From Paenibacillus ginsengarvi (GTDB lineage Bacteria; Bacillota; Bacilli; Paenibacillales; NBRC-103111), in contig NZ_RBAH01000030.1 in the NCBI RefSeq assembly GCF_003626695.1, positions 1 through 64,000 on the forward strand: DNA of 64,000 bases, given 5' to 3'. Numbering within the stretch: position 1 is the stretch's first letter; each line of letters starts with the position of its first letter. The position numbers and the translations under genes were made by a program. This document shows, piece by piece, positions 7,076 to 15,540 of this stretch. The notes under the pieces are model-generated. The model did no database searches, was not told the origin of the DNA, and saw only the letters and a program-made list of their open reading frames with translations.

Positions 7076-9031
7076 GTGGGTATGGAGCAGTTGGAAAAGC
7101 TTGTATTGTCCATTTATGATGTGAAGGATCAGTTGAAGCGTCACGTCTATTCCCGTTCCCAAGCGGCATTCGAGCAAGGAGATCGCGACCGCGACGAGAT
7201 CCGGACCCCCGGACAGCTTGCCGAGCGGACGGAGCTTATGCGCCGAAAGCTGATCGAAACGGTCGGGGGGCTGCCGTCTTCGGATCATCCGCTTCAGCCC
7301 CGCGTGACAGGGACTTTGCAGTGCGAGGGGTATTCGATTAAGAACGTTATCTTCGAGTCTCGCCCCGCCACTCCCGTAACTTGCAATCTGTATATGCCGG
7401 ACGGCATTACGGGGCCTTCCGCCGCCGTGCTGTTTATGTGCGGACATGCCGACTATGCGAAGCAATACGAGCGCTACCAGTCTGTCTGCCAGCGTCTCGT
7501 GGCCGAAGGGCTGATCGTGCTGGCGATGGACCCGGTGGGGCAAGGGGAACGGTACAGCTATTTCGAGCCGGATACCGGAGAGGTTGTCATTCGCCAGGGG
7601 ACGAGGGAGCACGATTACGCCGGCAGCCAGTGTTTGCCGCTCGGCGACAGCCTTGCCCGTTATTTCATCCATGACGGAATACGCGCGGTCGATTATTTGT
7701 GCAGCTTGCCGGAGGTCGATCCGCAGCGCATCGGCGTAACCGGCAATTCCGGAGGCGGGCTGCAAACGAGTCTCATGATGCTGTGCGAACCGCGCATCGC
7801 CGCGGCCGCTCCGGGAACCTTTATCATGAACCGGGAATCTTATATGTATGCGGGGCAAGCCCAGGATGCGGAGCAGATCTGGCGGGGCATGACGAAATGG
7901 GGCTTCGACCACGAGGATCTCGTGCTGGCCATGGCGCCGAGGCCGGTTCTCGTGCTCGCCGCAACGTCCGACTTTTTCCCGATTGAAGGCACGCGTCGCA
8001 CTGTCGCCCGAACGAAACGGTTCTGGGATATGTTCGGGATTACAGATATGCCTGCGCTTGCGGAAGATCGTTCGGTGCATCAGTATTCGGCTCGTCTCGC
8101 GGATGCGGCTGCCGTATTTTTCGCCAAGCATTTACTTGGGCGTCAGGCGGAGCTGTCGCTGCCGGAAGGCGTAATCGCGCCCCATCAGCCGGAACTGCTG
8201 AACTGCACCTCTGCCGGTCAGGTGCGGGCGGAATACAAACAGGCTCGGGCAGTATATGACGAGAACATCGATCGCTTGAACGATATCGAGAACAGGCTTG
8301 CGGCGATTCCGGACGAACAGCGGCAGCGGGAAGCCGTTCTCTGGCTGAGGGACCGGGTAAGCAAGCCGCGTGCCCCGTTTGACCTCAACTCGCGTTTCTT
8401 GACTTTGAAGGAGCAAAAGGGGCTTCAAGTCGAGAGTTATCTGTGGTGGAGTCAGGAAGGCGTGTTTAATCACGGCTTGGCGTTCCGGGAAACCGCCCGC
8501 GAAGGCCAAACGCTGCCGGTGACCATAGCTTTATGGGAGCATGGAACGAACCGGCTTCAGGAAAAAGAGGAGTGGATTCGCGAGACGTGCGCCGCAGGAA
8601 GAATCGTCCTCGTTCTGGATGTAACCGGCGACGGGGCTTGTACGCCTCATCCGATTAACCCGGTTCCGATATGGGATTGGTACGGCACGATCCATAAGCT
8701 GACGACCGATTTGATCTGGCTGGACGATAGTCTGGCCGCGATTCGTTCGTTTGACGTGATTCGCGCGGTCGATATGATCGGCCAAATTCCGAATAGCACG
8801 GCCGAAGATGTGCGACTGTATACGCGCGGCCGGTTTAATCTGTATGCGGAAATCGCCGCAGCCCTGGACGACCGGTTCCGCTCTGTCGAAGCGGTGGGCG
8901 GTATCGAAAGCGTCGCCGCTTGGGTGCGTTCGCGGTATTACGAGGATCAAGATGTAGTATCCACGATTTTGCCGGGAATGCTCTCGTACTTTGATTTGCC
9001 CGATTTGCGCAGATGGCGCGGTAAGCGATAA
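7076..9031 (+). CDS. Two-domain alpha/beta-hydrolase, acetyl xylan esterase-like
   Basis: A 651-residue protein. The N-terminal ~380 residues form an alpha/beta hydrolase: nucleophile elbow GNSGGG (Ser near residue 225), acid in LVLAATSDFFP and a histidine in DRSVHQYS. This resembles the cephalosporin-C deacetylase/acetyl xylan esterase group. The C-terminal ~270 residues look like a second, possibly degenerate hydrolase half (VTIALWEHGTN, IVLVLDVTGDG) without an obvious serine motif. GTG at 7076 is chosen because GGAGG lies 10 bases upstream; longer upstream frames overlap the CBM9 gene. It probably deacylates a carbohydrate together with its partner. Confidence 0.75.
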   Translation: MGMEQLEKLVLSIYDVKDQLKRHVYSRSQAAFEQGDRDRDEIRTPGQLAERTELMRRKLIETVGGLPSSDHPLQPRVTGTLQCEGYSIKNVIFESRPATPVTCNLYMPDGITGPSAAVLFMCGHADYAKQYERYQSVCQRLVAEGLIVLAMDPVGQGERYSYFEPDTGEVVIRQGTREHDYAGSQCLPLGDSLARYFIHDGIRAVDYLCSLPEVDPQRIGVTGNSGGGLQTSLMMLCEPRIAAAAPGTFIMNRESYMYAGQAQDAEQIWRGMTKWGFDHEDLVLAMAPRPVLVLAATSDFFPIEGTRRTVARTKRFWDMFGITDMPALAEDRSVHQYSARLADAAAVFFAKHLLGRQAELSLPEGVIAPHQPELLNCTSAGQVRAEYKQARAVYDENIDRLNDIENRLAAIPDEQRQREAVLWLRDRVSKPRAPFDLNSRFLTLKEQKGLQVESYLWWSQEGVFNHGLAFRETAREGQTLPVTIALWEHGTNRLQEKEEWIRETCAAGRIVLVLDVTGDGACTPHPINPVPIWDWYGTIHKLTTDLIWLDDSLAAIRSFDVIRAVDMIGQIPNSTAEDVRLYTRGRFNLYAEIAAALDDRFRSVEAVGGIESVAAWVRSRYYEDQDVVSTILPGMLSYFDLPDLRRWRGKR

Positions 9032-9039
9032 AAAAGAAG

Positions 9040-9072
9040 AACGCCGCCTCCCTCCGGAGAGACGGCGTTTTT
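9040..9072. terminator. Terminator between convergent genes
   Basis: AACGCCG (9040-9046) pairs with CGGCGTT (9063-9069), followed by T residues. Purine-rich A runs on the other side allow it to serve the facing AraC gene too. Confidence 0.85.
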
Positions 9073-9093
9073 GTATGAGTACGTAAGAACGGA

Positions 9094-9855
9094 TCAGTAT
9101 GCGGATGTCGAAGCGTTCTTCACGTATTGCCTCGGGCTTTGACCCGTATGTTTCTTGAAAAATCTGGAGAACGAGAACAGATCGCCGAATCCAAGATCGG
9201 AAGCGATCTCGGTAATACTGATCTCGCGGTAGCGAAGCAGCTCTTCGATTTTTTGAATCCGGACCCGGTCGATGTACGACTTCAAGCTTTCGCCGGTCAG
9301 TTCCTTGAATTTCTTCGACAGGTGGCTGCGTGTGTACGAAAGCTGGTCGGCCAGCTCGTTGATGGTTATCGCCCTTCCGGCCCGCGACATGATCTGGTCC
9401 GTGATCTGCTTCACGAGCTGCTTGTCCGGGTCGCTTGTTAGATGAAATTGCTCGGACCGGACATAATAAAACATCGTTTCGAGAAAACCGTGAATGAACA
9501 CTTTTTCATACTCCTGGCAAGCCGTATCGTGAATCGCCGCCCGGAACGAAGCGAGCAGCCGGTTCGTAAACTGGTTGCCGCGTATGAGCCCGCCCCAGAC
9601 GGGAAAGTCGTCCGGCAAACGCTCGAACTTCAAAGTGATCCAGGAAACGACCGGTTCGTTGTACCAAAATCCGTGCTCCCAGCCAGGAGGTATGAGCAGC
9701 ATATCCCCTGTTTCCAGATCGATCGCTTCGCCGAGAAGTTTGCCCGGAATGACGCCTTGGGTGACGATCTCGAGCTGCCAGTAATCGTGGCTATGCAGCT
9801 TCGTAGAAGCACTGTTTCGCTTGCCGAAGTAGATGGAGAGTAATTCGCATTTCAT
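9094..9855 (-). CDS. AraC-family transcriptional regulator
   Basis: A 253-residue regulator: an N-terminal cupin-like sensor (HSHDYWQLEIVTQG near residue 20) and a C-terminal pair of HTH motifs (INELADQLSYTRSHLSKKFK and ITEIASDLGFGDLFSFSRFFK) ending in SPRQYVK. ATG at 9855 is preceded by GGAGG with 6-base spacing; the 36 codons upstream in the same frame lack a start context. It converges on the CBM9/esterase operon, so it may regulate that operon, but no inducer is evident. Confidence 0.88.
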   Translation of the reverse strand: MKCELLSIYFGKRNSASTKLHSHDYWQLEIVTQGVIPGKLLGEAIDLETGDMLLIPPGWEHGFWYNEPVVSWITLKFERLPDDFPVWGGLIRGNQFTNRLLASFRAAIHDTACQEYEKVFIHGFLETMFYYVRSEQFHLTSDPDKQLVKQITDQIMSRAGRAITINELADQLSYTRSHLSKKFKELTGESLKSYIDRVRIQKIEELLRYREISITEIASDLGFGDLFSFSRFFKKHTGQSPRQYVKNASTSAY

Positions 9856-9933
9856 ACGGAACCTCCGTAAAACGCACAGCTGTATTGGGGACGAATCGCA
9901 CAAAATGACAAGCTGCATGGCAGCGGTAAACGT

Positions 9934-9963
9934 ATTATAAAGCAAAGAGACGGAGGGGAACAA
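9934..9963 (-). promoter_or_regulatory. Sigma-A promoter for the AraC gene
   Basis: Read on the minus strand: TTGTTC (9963-9958), an 18-bp spacer and TATAAT (9939-9934). It diverges from the riboswitch promoter at 10009. Confidence 0.6.
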
Positions 9964-10008
9964 GGTCAGCTTAGCGGTCGGGGCGGCAACGCGGCGGCTT
10001 TTTGCCTA

Positions 10009-10037
10009 TTGACATTCAAGGGAGTGCGCGGTATTAT
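10009..10037 (+). promoter_or_regulatory. Sigma-A promoter for the purine riboswitch transcript
   Basis: Consensus TTGACA (10009-10014), a 17-bp spacer and TATTAT (10032-10037). Transcription should begin about 25 bases before the aptamer. Confidence 0.85.
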
Positions 10038-10068
10038 GTGACTTGTTATTTTCACAATTGAATGGATC

Positions 10069-10135
10069 ATTCGTATAACCTCGCGACTACAGGGTGGGGG
10101 TTTCTACGGGAAGCCTTAACTTCCTTGCTACGAAT
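10069..10135 (+). promoter_or_regulatory. Purine riboswitch aptamer, guanine-type
   Basis: P1 is ATTCGTA (10069-10075) with TACGAAT (10129-10135). The core has TATAACC after P1, the invariant GTTTCTAC between P2 and P3, and a CCTTAA L3 loop: the purine riboswitch signature. The base directly before the P1 3' strand is C (10128), the position that selects guanine/hypoxanthine over adenine. The layout parallels the Bacillus subtilis pbuE leader, which carries U there. The terminator that follows reuses the P3 3' strand, so ligand binding should permit transcription. Confidence 0.9.
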
Positions 10136-10182
10136 AACGGATTGCGTCTCAGCATCCGTGTTCGCGGCAAGGAATTTTTTTT
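10121..10182 (+). terminator. Riboswitch-controlled terminator (ON-type platform)
   Basis: TTCCTTGC (10121-10128) pairs with GCAAGGAA (10167-10174), followed by eight T. Inside, CGAA/TTCG and ACGGAT/ATCCGT extend the stem. The left arm is the P3 3' strand plus the specificity base of the aptamer, so aptamer and terminator are mutually exclusive. Confidence 0.88.
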
Positions 10183-10211
10183 GCCGGAAACGTTAGAGGG
10201 AGGTCTGGAAG

Positions 10212-11180
10212 ATGAAATATAAATTGTCGGTACTGCTCGGCGCCGCATGTTACGGCATTTTGTCGACGATCGTAACGAAGGCGTACGGCAAAGGTTATAC
10301 GCTGGGCGAGGTCGTCGGAAGCCAGTTAACAACCGGCTTTCTGCTCGCTTGGGCGCTTATTCTGTATATGGAATGGAAGCGGAGGCGAGCGGGAACCGGG
10401 GTAGACGCTCAGAACGGCTCATCGACGCTCCCGGTGAAGCCCGCATGGAGACAACGCCTGATTCTGATGGCGGCTGGTATGCCGACGGCGATAACGGGGC
10501 TGCTGTACTACGAGTCGCTGAAGTACATTCCGAATTCGCTGGCGATTTTGCTGCTGTTTCAATTTACGTGGATGGGCGTCTTGATTCACGCGATCGGGCA
10601 AAAACGGCGTCCCGGCGGCACCATTCTGCTGACGCTCGCCGTTTTGCTTGGCGGAACGCTGCTCGCTGCCGGCGTTCTCGAGCAAGGCTGGTCGAAGTTC
10701 GATTGGCTCGGCGTTTTGCTCGGGTTGGCGTCCGCGTTAAGCTACACTCTGTTTATGCTGCTGAGCGGCAAGGCGGTTCCTTCCGTCCATCCGGCCTACC
10801 GAAGCGCATGGATGATTACGGGAGGGATGCTGCTCGTGTTCGTCCTGTTCCCGCCGTCCTTCCTTTTCAGCGGCGCGCTTCTGAACGGCTTGCTGCCGTA
10901 CGGGTTCATGCTCGGCCTGTTCGGCGCCTTCCTGCCGCCAGTGTTGTACGCGATCGGCGTGCCGCGCATCGGCGAAGGGCTCACCGGCATCCTTGGAGCG
11001 GTGGAGCTGCCTGTGGCGGTGCTGCTGGCCTCGACGGTTCTGCATGAAGCCGTAAGCGCCCTCCAATGGATCGGGGTGCTGCTCGTATTGCTGGGCGTAG
11101 CTCTCCCGGAGGTGCTAAGGAGAGCGGGCGGCGGAAGACCGCTAACGGCAACCGGGGACGGGAAGGGCCGCAAACGGTGA
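10212..11180 (+). CDS. EamA/DMT-family transporter under purine riboswitch control
   Basis: A 322-residue integral membrane protein with about ten hydrophobic segments in two EamA halves, typical of drug/metabolite-transporter exporters. The second half contains LGLASALSYTLFMLLSGKAV and ends with the usual LGVALPEVLRR tail. ATG at 10212 is preceded by GAGGGAGG at 8-base spacing. The upstream aptamer implies the cargo or need is tied to guanine or hypoxanthine. By analogy with pbuE, efflux of purine bases or analogues is the simplest inference; direction and substrate are not shown by sequence. Confidence 0.88.
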   Translation: MKYKLSVLLGAACYGILSTIVTKAYGKGYTLGEVVGSQLTTGFLLAWALILYMEWKRRRAGTGVDAQNGSSTLPVKPAWRQRLILMAAGMPTAITGLLYYESLKYIPNSLAILLLFQFTWMGVLIHAIGQKRRPGGTILLTLAVLLGGTLLAAGVLEQGWSKFDWLGVLLGLASALSYTLFMLLSGKAVPSVHPAYRSAWMITGGMLLVFVLFPPSFLFSGALLNGLLPYGFMLGLFGAFLPPVLYAIGVPRIGEGLTGILGAVELPVAVLLASTVLHEAVSALQWIGVLLVLLGVALPEVLRRAGGGRPLTATGDGKGRKR

Positions 11181-11193
11181 CGCTGCATAACCA

Positions 11194-11234
11194 GCAAACA
11201 GGCTTGTCTCCAAGCGGAGAGCAAGCCTGTTTGC
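11194..11234. terminator. Bidirectional hairpin terminator
   Basis: GCAAACAGGCTTG (11194-11206) and CAAGCCTGTTTGC (11222-11234) form a 13-bp perfect stem between the convergent exporter and MFS genes. The T tract is weak on both sides. Confidence 0.65.
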
Positions 11235-11275
11235 TTTGCATTTTGCCTATATGAGCACCTTGGCGCCTTGTTTCG

Positions 11276-12535
11276 TCAACGCGCCTGCTGCTCGGCCAAT
11301 CGTTGTCCCGCCGCCTTCTGGTCCGCATCCGGCTGCTCCTGCATATTCGCGGCGAATTGTTTGTCTTTCCAGAACAACGTGATGACAAGACCGACAGCCA
11401 TTATCACGGCGGCGAACAAATACGGGAAGTGAATGTTTACGTCGAACAAGACGCCGCCCAACGCCGGACCGACAATGTTGCCGAGACTCGTATAAGTCGA
11501 ATTCATCCCCGCGACAAATCCTTGCTCTTGGCCGGCCGACCGCGACAAGAAGGTCGTCAGCGCCGGACGAAGCAGGTCGAAGGCGAGGAAGATGAGACAG
11601 GTTATGGCGAGCACGAGCCAGAAGCCTGAGATAGAAGCGGAGATCGCCGCCAGGATCGCGCCTGCGATGAGGCACCATTGGATCAGCTTTTTCTCACCGA
11701 GCTTGTCGACCATTTTACCGAACAGGAACACTTGCACGACTACGCCGAATATGGAGCTGATCGTAATAATGGCGGCAATATCTTTGGGCGTGTAGCCGAA
11801 CTTGTGGTCGGAGAACAAGCTGAATATCGTTTCGTAGGCGGATAAGCCGAATGCAAGCACGAACACGATGAGAAAAGCGATCAGGTAAACCGGATTTAGC
11901 GATCTTCTCAAGTCGCCGAAAAAGTTCGTTTGCTGCGTTTTGGCGGCTATTTCCGCAAGCTGCTTTTTGTTCAGCGGTTCCTTCAAAATAAAAATGGACG
12001 AAAAGCAGGCGATAAAGGCGATAACCGCGGCAAAGTAAAAGGGCATGCGTATGCCGTAGGCGGCAATAAAACCGCCGAGACCCGGGCCGATAATAAAGCC
12101 GGTGCTGATGGCGGCGGACATATACCCCATCGCCTTCGGCCGTTCTTCATCGTACGTAATGTCCGCAATGTATGCGGTGACGCCAGGCATAATGAAAGCG
12201 GCGCTCATTCCTCCAAGTACCCTCGATAGATAGAGTACCCATACATTCGTACCCAAACCAAAGATCAGCTCCGAGATGCCGAACAAGAACAGGCCGATAA
12301 TAATCATCTTTTTGCGGCCGTACAGATCGACCCAGCGTCCCGTGAGGGGGGACATCAGAAGCTGCGAAACCGCAAAGACGGCGACGAGATACCCCATCGT
12401 TTTGCCCGACAGATGCATAATGTTCATAAACGACGGCATCACGGGAATGACGAGACCGATGCCCAGAAAAGCGATAAAAATATTGCTAAGCAAAATAATC
12501 AAAACGGTTTTTTGATGCTTGATAGCTTGTTTCAT
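11276..12535 (-). CDS. MFS transporter, NorA/Blt-like multidrug exporter
   Basis: A 419-residue major facilitator protein with 12 predicted transmembrane segments. The MFS loop 2-3 signature is present as TGRWVDLYGRKKMI, and the antiporter motif C region reads PGLGGFIAAYGIRMPF near TM5. This fits the DHA1 drug:H+ antiporter group. The last ~25 residues are polar (QEQPDADQKAAGQ). It lies 32 bases downstream of a TetR-type gene on the same strand, the usual arrangement for an inducible exporter. Substrate unknown. Confidence 0.88.
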   Translation of the reverse strand: MKQAIKHQKTVLIILLSNIFIAFLGIGLVIPVMPSFMNIMHLSGKTMGYLVAVFAVSQLLMSPLTGRWVDLYGRKKMIIIGLFLFGISELIFGLGTNVWVLYLSRVLGGMSAAFIMPGVTAYIADITYDEERPKAMGYMSAAISTGFIIGPGLGGFIAAYGIRMPFYFAAVIAFIACFSSIFILKEPLNKKQLAEIAAKTQQTNFFGDLRRSLNPVYLIAFLIVFVLAFGLSAYETIFSLFSDHKFGYTPKDIAAIITISSIFGVVVQVFLFGKMVDKLGEKKLIQWCLIAGAILAAISASISGFWLVLAITCLIFLAFDLLRPALTTFLSRSAGQEQGFVAGMNSTYTSLGNIVGPALGGVLFDVNIHFPYLFAAVIMAVGLVITLFWKDKQFAANMQEQPDADQKAAGQRLAEQQAR

Positions 12536-12567
12536 AACAGTAACCTCATACCTTCATTAAGTTAAAA

Positions 12568-13149
12568 TCAATGATGTGATATACCTCTCCAAAATACGCT
12601 CCAGGACGCCTCCAACTTCTCCTTGAGCCGTTCCTCGTCCCCATCGTATACAAGGCTCAGCATAATGGAATCGACTACGCCTAGGAAGGCGAGTGTCGGC
12701 GTTCTGGCAGATTTAGACGCAATCGTTCCCGCATCGATCCAGCCTTGAAATTTGTCCTCCAGTATAGCCCGTACCTGGTCTTCGATATCGATCACTTCCG
12801 CTTCGATCGCTTTGGCCAGATGAGCGGGAGGAAAAAAGCTCATCCGCAGCCAAAATTTCAGCTGCTCATTTTGTTGGAACAGGTCGATCGTAAGCTGTAA
12901 AAATCCGTACAAATCCTTGTCCGGAGTCTCAGTGCCGATACCGCTGAAATAGCGGCGCTTGGAAGAGAGCTCGGTTTCCTTCGCATCGCGCAGCACTTGC
13001 AGGAACAGATCGTCTTTTCCTTTGAAATGAGCGTAAATCGACTGCTTCTTCAAACCGACTTCGTCCCCGATTTGCGAAAGGGACGCTCCCTCATACCCGT
13101 GAAGCGTGAAATATTTTAGCGCCGCCGCTTTGATTTCATTTAGCTTCAA
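12568..13149 (-). CDS. TetR/AcrR-family transcriptional repressor
   Basis: A 193-residue regulator. The N-terminal HTH reads IKAAALKYFTLHGYEGASLS and QIGDEVGLKKQSIYAHFKGK, the canonical TetR pattern; the rest is a helical ligand domain with a C-terminal WSVFWRGI. It starts at TTG 13149 with GAGGTGG upstream. A perfect 12-bp palindrome over its own promoter indicates autorepression together with the MFS gene behind it. Confidence 0.9.
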   Translation of the reverse strand: MKLNEIKAAALKYFTLHGYEGASLSQIGDEVGLKKQSIYAHFKGKDDLFLQVLRDAKETELSSKRRYFSGIGTETPDKDLYGFLQLTIDLFQQNEQLKFWLRMSFFPPAHLAKAIEAEVIDIEDQVRAILEDKFQGWIDAGTIASKSARTPTLAFLGVVDSIMLSLVYDGDEERLKEKLEASWSVFWRGISHH

Positions 13150-13171
13150 ATGAATCCCACCTCTGACATTA

Positions 13172-13217
13172 ACGAACGTTCGTCAGTTATTGTAGCAAAA
13201 AAACCGGAGGATTGCAA
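13172..13217 (-). promoter_or_regulatory. Promoter and palindromic operator of the TetR-MFS operon
   Basis: On the minus strand: TTGCAA (13217-13212), a 17-bp spacer, TACAAT (13194-13189), then ACGAACGTTCGT (13183-13172). The last is a perfect 12-bp palindrome covering the expected transcription start. It is the likely binding site of the adjacent TetR protein. Confidence 0.82.
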
Positions 13218-13512
13218 ACGGCAATGAAAACGACTCTCCATAACATTCGAGTTGTACGCTGAAAATATTCATGATGACGTTCTGTGGCGAAAGGTTTGCG
13301 TTTCAGACGTTCGATTCGCATGTATGGAACGAATCAATGGACTACAACAGGCGTCCGGTGACTTGAAATGACGATCTGGGAGTCTGATCTTGCTCCGGGG
13401 ATCAACCCTTCGTCTCGGATGAGAAGTATACAAAATAGGCGCGTCGTTCCGAAAACGGCACACCTCTTTCAATACATGCGCGAGCAGGCGGAAAAGTGCG
13501 GCCAGGCTCTCC
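13218..13512. other. Intergenic stretch without recognised features
   Basis: I see no credible coding frame, terminator or promoter between the TetR promoter and the YkgJ stop. Short frames here lack ribosome sites. Confidence 0.5.
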
Positions 13513-13779
13513 TTAGCCAGGGCCGGAAGGCCTTGTCGCTTGCTCGAGAGCGCTCAAAATGGCGAACGCCTCCTCGTCGGAGCGCCCGCACATATCCGGG
13601 GCGGGGCGTAAGCTTTGGCATACGATTGGCCGCTCCGGTTTGCCGAACAATTGGCACCGGTAATCGTTTGTCAGGTGAAGACAGGGAATGCCTGCGGGTT
13701 TCCCGTGAGGCATACCGGGAATCGCGGAAGAGATGGAAACGACGATACAACACGCCCCGCAGCCGGGTCTGCAATCCAC
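13513..13779 (-). CDS. YkgJ-family cysteine cluster protein
   Basis: An 88-residue zinc- or iron-binding protein of the YkgJ type. Cysteines occur as CRPGCGACC at the N-terminus, then IPCLHL, YRCQLF and VCQSLRP with a late MCG. The GMPHGKPAG block is characteristic of the short family members. GTG at 13779 is chosen because AAAGGAG lies 8 bases upstream and homologs begin MDCRPGCGACC; longer frames run into the divergent promoter. Its biochemical role is not established. Confidence 0.85.
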   Translation of the reverse strand: MDCRPGCGACCIVVSISSAIPGMPHGKPAGIPCLHLTNDYRCQLFGKPERPIVCQSLRPAPDMCGRSDEEAFAILSALEQATRPSGPG

Positions 13780-13872
13780 GGCATCAACTCCTTTCCAAAT
13801 GCTGTCATCCAATAAGACGAACGCGGCGGCCGAAGGTTGCACTGCCCGGTTCATTTGCGCTGCAAAAAGCAA

Positions 13873-13901
13873 TTGACTCCGAGCCGATTTCAATCTATAT
13901 A
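13873..13901 (+). promoter_or_regulatory. Sigma-A promoter for the phosphoesterase gene
   Basis: TTGACT (13873-13878), a 17-bp spacer and TATATA (13896-13901), about 60 bases before the ATG at 13962. Confidence 0.65.
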
Positions 13902-13961
13902 TGGAATAGAAAAAGAAGCCGATCACGATAGTAAGCTTCACGGAAGGCGGGTAACGGGGGT

Positions 13962-14705
13962 ATGCCAGATCACGGTGGATATAAACGGACATTGGTCATA
14001 TCGGATTTACACGGCTGTTACGCGGAATTTAACGAACTGCTGGACGTTGCTTGTTACGACCCCGAATGCGACAAATTGATTTTGTTAGGGGATTACAGCG
14101 ATCGCGGGCCACAAAGTAGAGAGGTTATCGCCCGGGTGAAGGCGCTCGTGGAGGAGCACGGCGTCATCGCACTGCGAGGAAATCACGATCAGATGTTCGT
14201 CGATGCGCTGCTTCAGCACAAAGATTCCTCCTTTTTGCGCAACGGCGGATTTCATACGATCCGCAGCTATTGCGAGCTGGACTGGGACGAATACGATTTC
14301 GATTATGACCGGTACATCGAGGCCAAATCGTTCATTTTGGACCAGTATAAGCCGCATATCGATTTTCTTCAGACACTTCCGTTATATTACGAAGACGCGC
14401 GTCATATCTATGTGCATGCCGGAGTCGATCCTTCCTTCGGGGAGAAGTGGAAGGAGCAGCCGGAGAGATCGTTCATCTGGATTCGCGACGCCTTCTATAA
14501 GCATCCGGTACAGGCCGGCAAAACGGTCCTCTTCGGACATACGCCGGTTATGGCCATGCACGAGTCGGCGGACATCTGGTTCGGCGGGGACAAAATCGGC
14601 ATGGACGGAGGATGCTGCTTCGGCGGACAGCTCAACTGCCTGGAAATTGCGGAGGACGGCTCGTATCGTTCTTATGTTGTAAAATCCCGCAGGTCGGGAG
14701 GATAA
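13962..14705 (+). CDS. Metallophosphoesterase, PPP-type serine/threonine phosphatase-like
   Basis: A 247-residue calcineurin-like phosphoesterase. The metal-binding signatures appear in order: SDLHGCY (GDxHG-like) near residue 16, GDYSDRGP (GDxxDRG) near residue 44, RGNHDQ (GNHE-like) near residue 68, then a VHAGVD and FGHTPV histidine pair near residues 150-190. This is the PPP/ApaH-like layout, so it may hydrolyse phosphoproteins or dinucleoside polyphosphates. It is monocistronic or linked to the DinB gene 63 bases on. Confidence 0.85.
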   Translation: MPDHGGYKRTLVISDLHGCYAEFNELLDVACYDPECDKLILLGDYSDRGPQSREVIARVKALVEEHGVIALRGNHDQMFVDALLQHKDSSFLRNGGFHTIRSYCELDWDEYDFDYDRYIEAKSFILDQYKPHIDFLQTLPLYYEDARHIYVHAGVDPSFGEKWKEQPERSFIWIRDAFYKHPVQAGKTVLFGHTPVMAMHESADIWFGGDKIGMDGGCCFGGQLNCLEIAEDGSYRSYVVKSRRSGG

Positions 14706-14768
14706 GATAGGTACTGATGCACCCTCGGAAGCAGCTCCTTGGGAATTTTTACGGAAAGGGACATTGCC

Positions 14769-15269
14769 TTGGAACTTCAAACGATCATTCAGCAGCTGCA
14801 AGCCACTAGAACCAGCCTGCTCGATACGATAACCGATCTGAGCCGGGCTCAATTAAACGCCAAGCGCAAGCAGCCATCCGGCTGGAGTATTTGCGAGGTG
14901 TGCCAGCATCTGGCCAAAACGGAGCAATTGTATGTGCTTGTTATCAAAAAAGCGTTGAAGAGCGACGAAGACGCTAGTACGCCGCCAAGGTCGCTGGAAT
15001 TTCTTCTGGACAGAAGCAGGAAGCTGGAAGCACCCGAAATTGCTAGACCTACGGACGAAATACTGGAACGGGATGAACTGGTTGATAGACTGAATCGTTC
15101 CAGACGACAGCTAGATGAGCTGCTCAACCAGTTGGCCGATCCGTCCATACTGAGTAAAAAACATGCCGTCCACCCGGTTTTTCAAGAAATGCTGCTAATC
15201 GATTGGATCAAATCGCTTTATTTGCATGAACAAAGACATATCAATCAAATCAAAGAAATGATGGGGTAG
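14769..15269 (+). CDS. DinB-family protein
   Basis: A 166-residue four-helix protein of the DinB/YfiT superfamily, whose members bind a divalent metal and include thiol transferases. The metal ligands expected for the fold are visible as the histidine in EVCQHLAK near residue 45 and the HEQRH pair near residue 155. TTG at 14769 has GAAAGGG 8 bases upstream and gives the usual family N-terminus (LQTIIQQLQATR); an upstream ATG at 14739 lacks a ribosome site. Confidence 0.82.
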   Translation: MELQTIIQQLQATRTSLLDTITDLSRAQLNAKRKQPSGWSICEVCQHLAKTEQLYVLVIKKALKSDEDASTPPRSLEFLLDRSRKLEAPEIARPTDEILERDELVDRLNRSRRQLDELLNQLADPSILSKKHAVHPVFQEMLLIDWIKSLYLHEQRHINQIKEMMG

Positions 15270-15491
15270 GCCGTCCGCCTGTTCTCACGGGGCGGGTTCT
15301 CGATGCGTCAAGCTATCGGTTGTGCGAACAAGATGGGCCCGGTCAAACGACCGCGGTCTATTCCGGGCCGGATCTCTCCTTCTGCCGCGGGCGGGACCGA
15401 GGCAAGGGAAAAGCCGGTACGGCGTGCCGCCTTAAATCTGCGCCCCACGTTAGAAGGGGTACTTATAATGGTTACGGAATATGTACAAAGG
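15270..15491 (+). other. Structured leader-like region, possible untranslated RNA
   Basis: No gene is supported. Strong stems are visible: GGCCCGG (15336-15342) with CCGGGCC (15363-15369) around a GACCGCGGTC palindrome, and CGGTAC/GTGCCG (15415-15429). They lead into a clear terminator at 15492. A small RNA or an unrecognised leader is possible, but I match it to no known class and see no clear promoter. Confidence 0.3.
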
Positions 15492-15519
15492 CTGATGAGA
15501 AAATCATCAGTCCTTTTTT
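15492..15519 (+). terminator. Rho-independent terminator
   Basis: CTGATGA (15492-15498) pairs with TCATCAG (15504-15510) around a GAAAA loop, followed by TCC and six T. It lies 220 bases beyond the DinB stop. Confidence 0.88.
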
Positions 15520-15540
15520 CTAACACTGTGGGGCAGGGAA

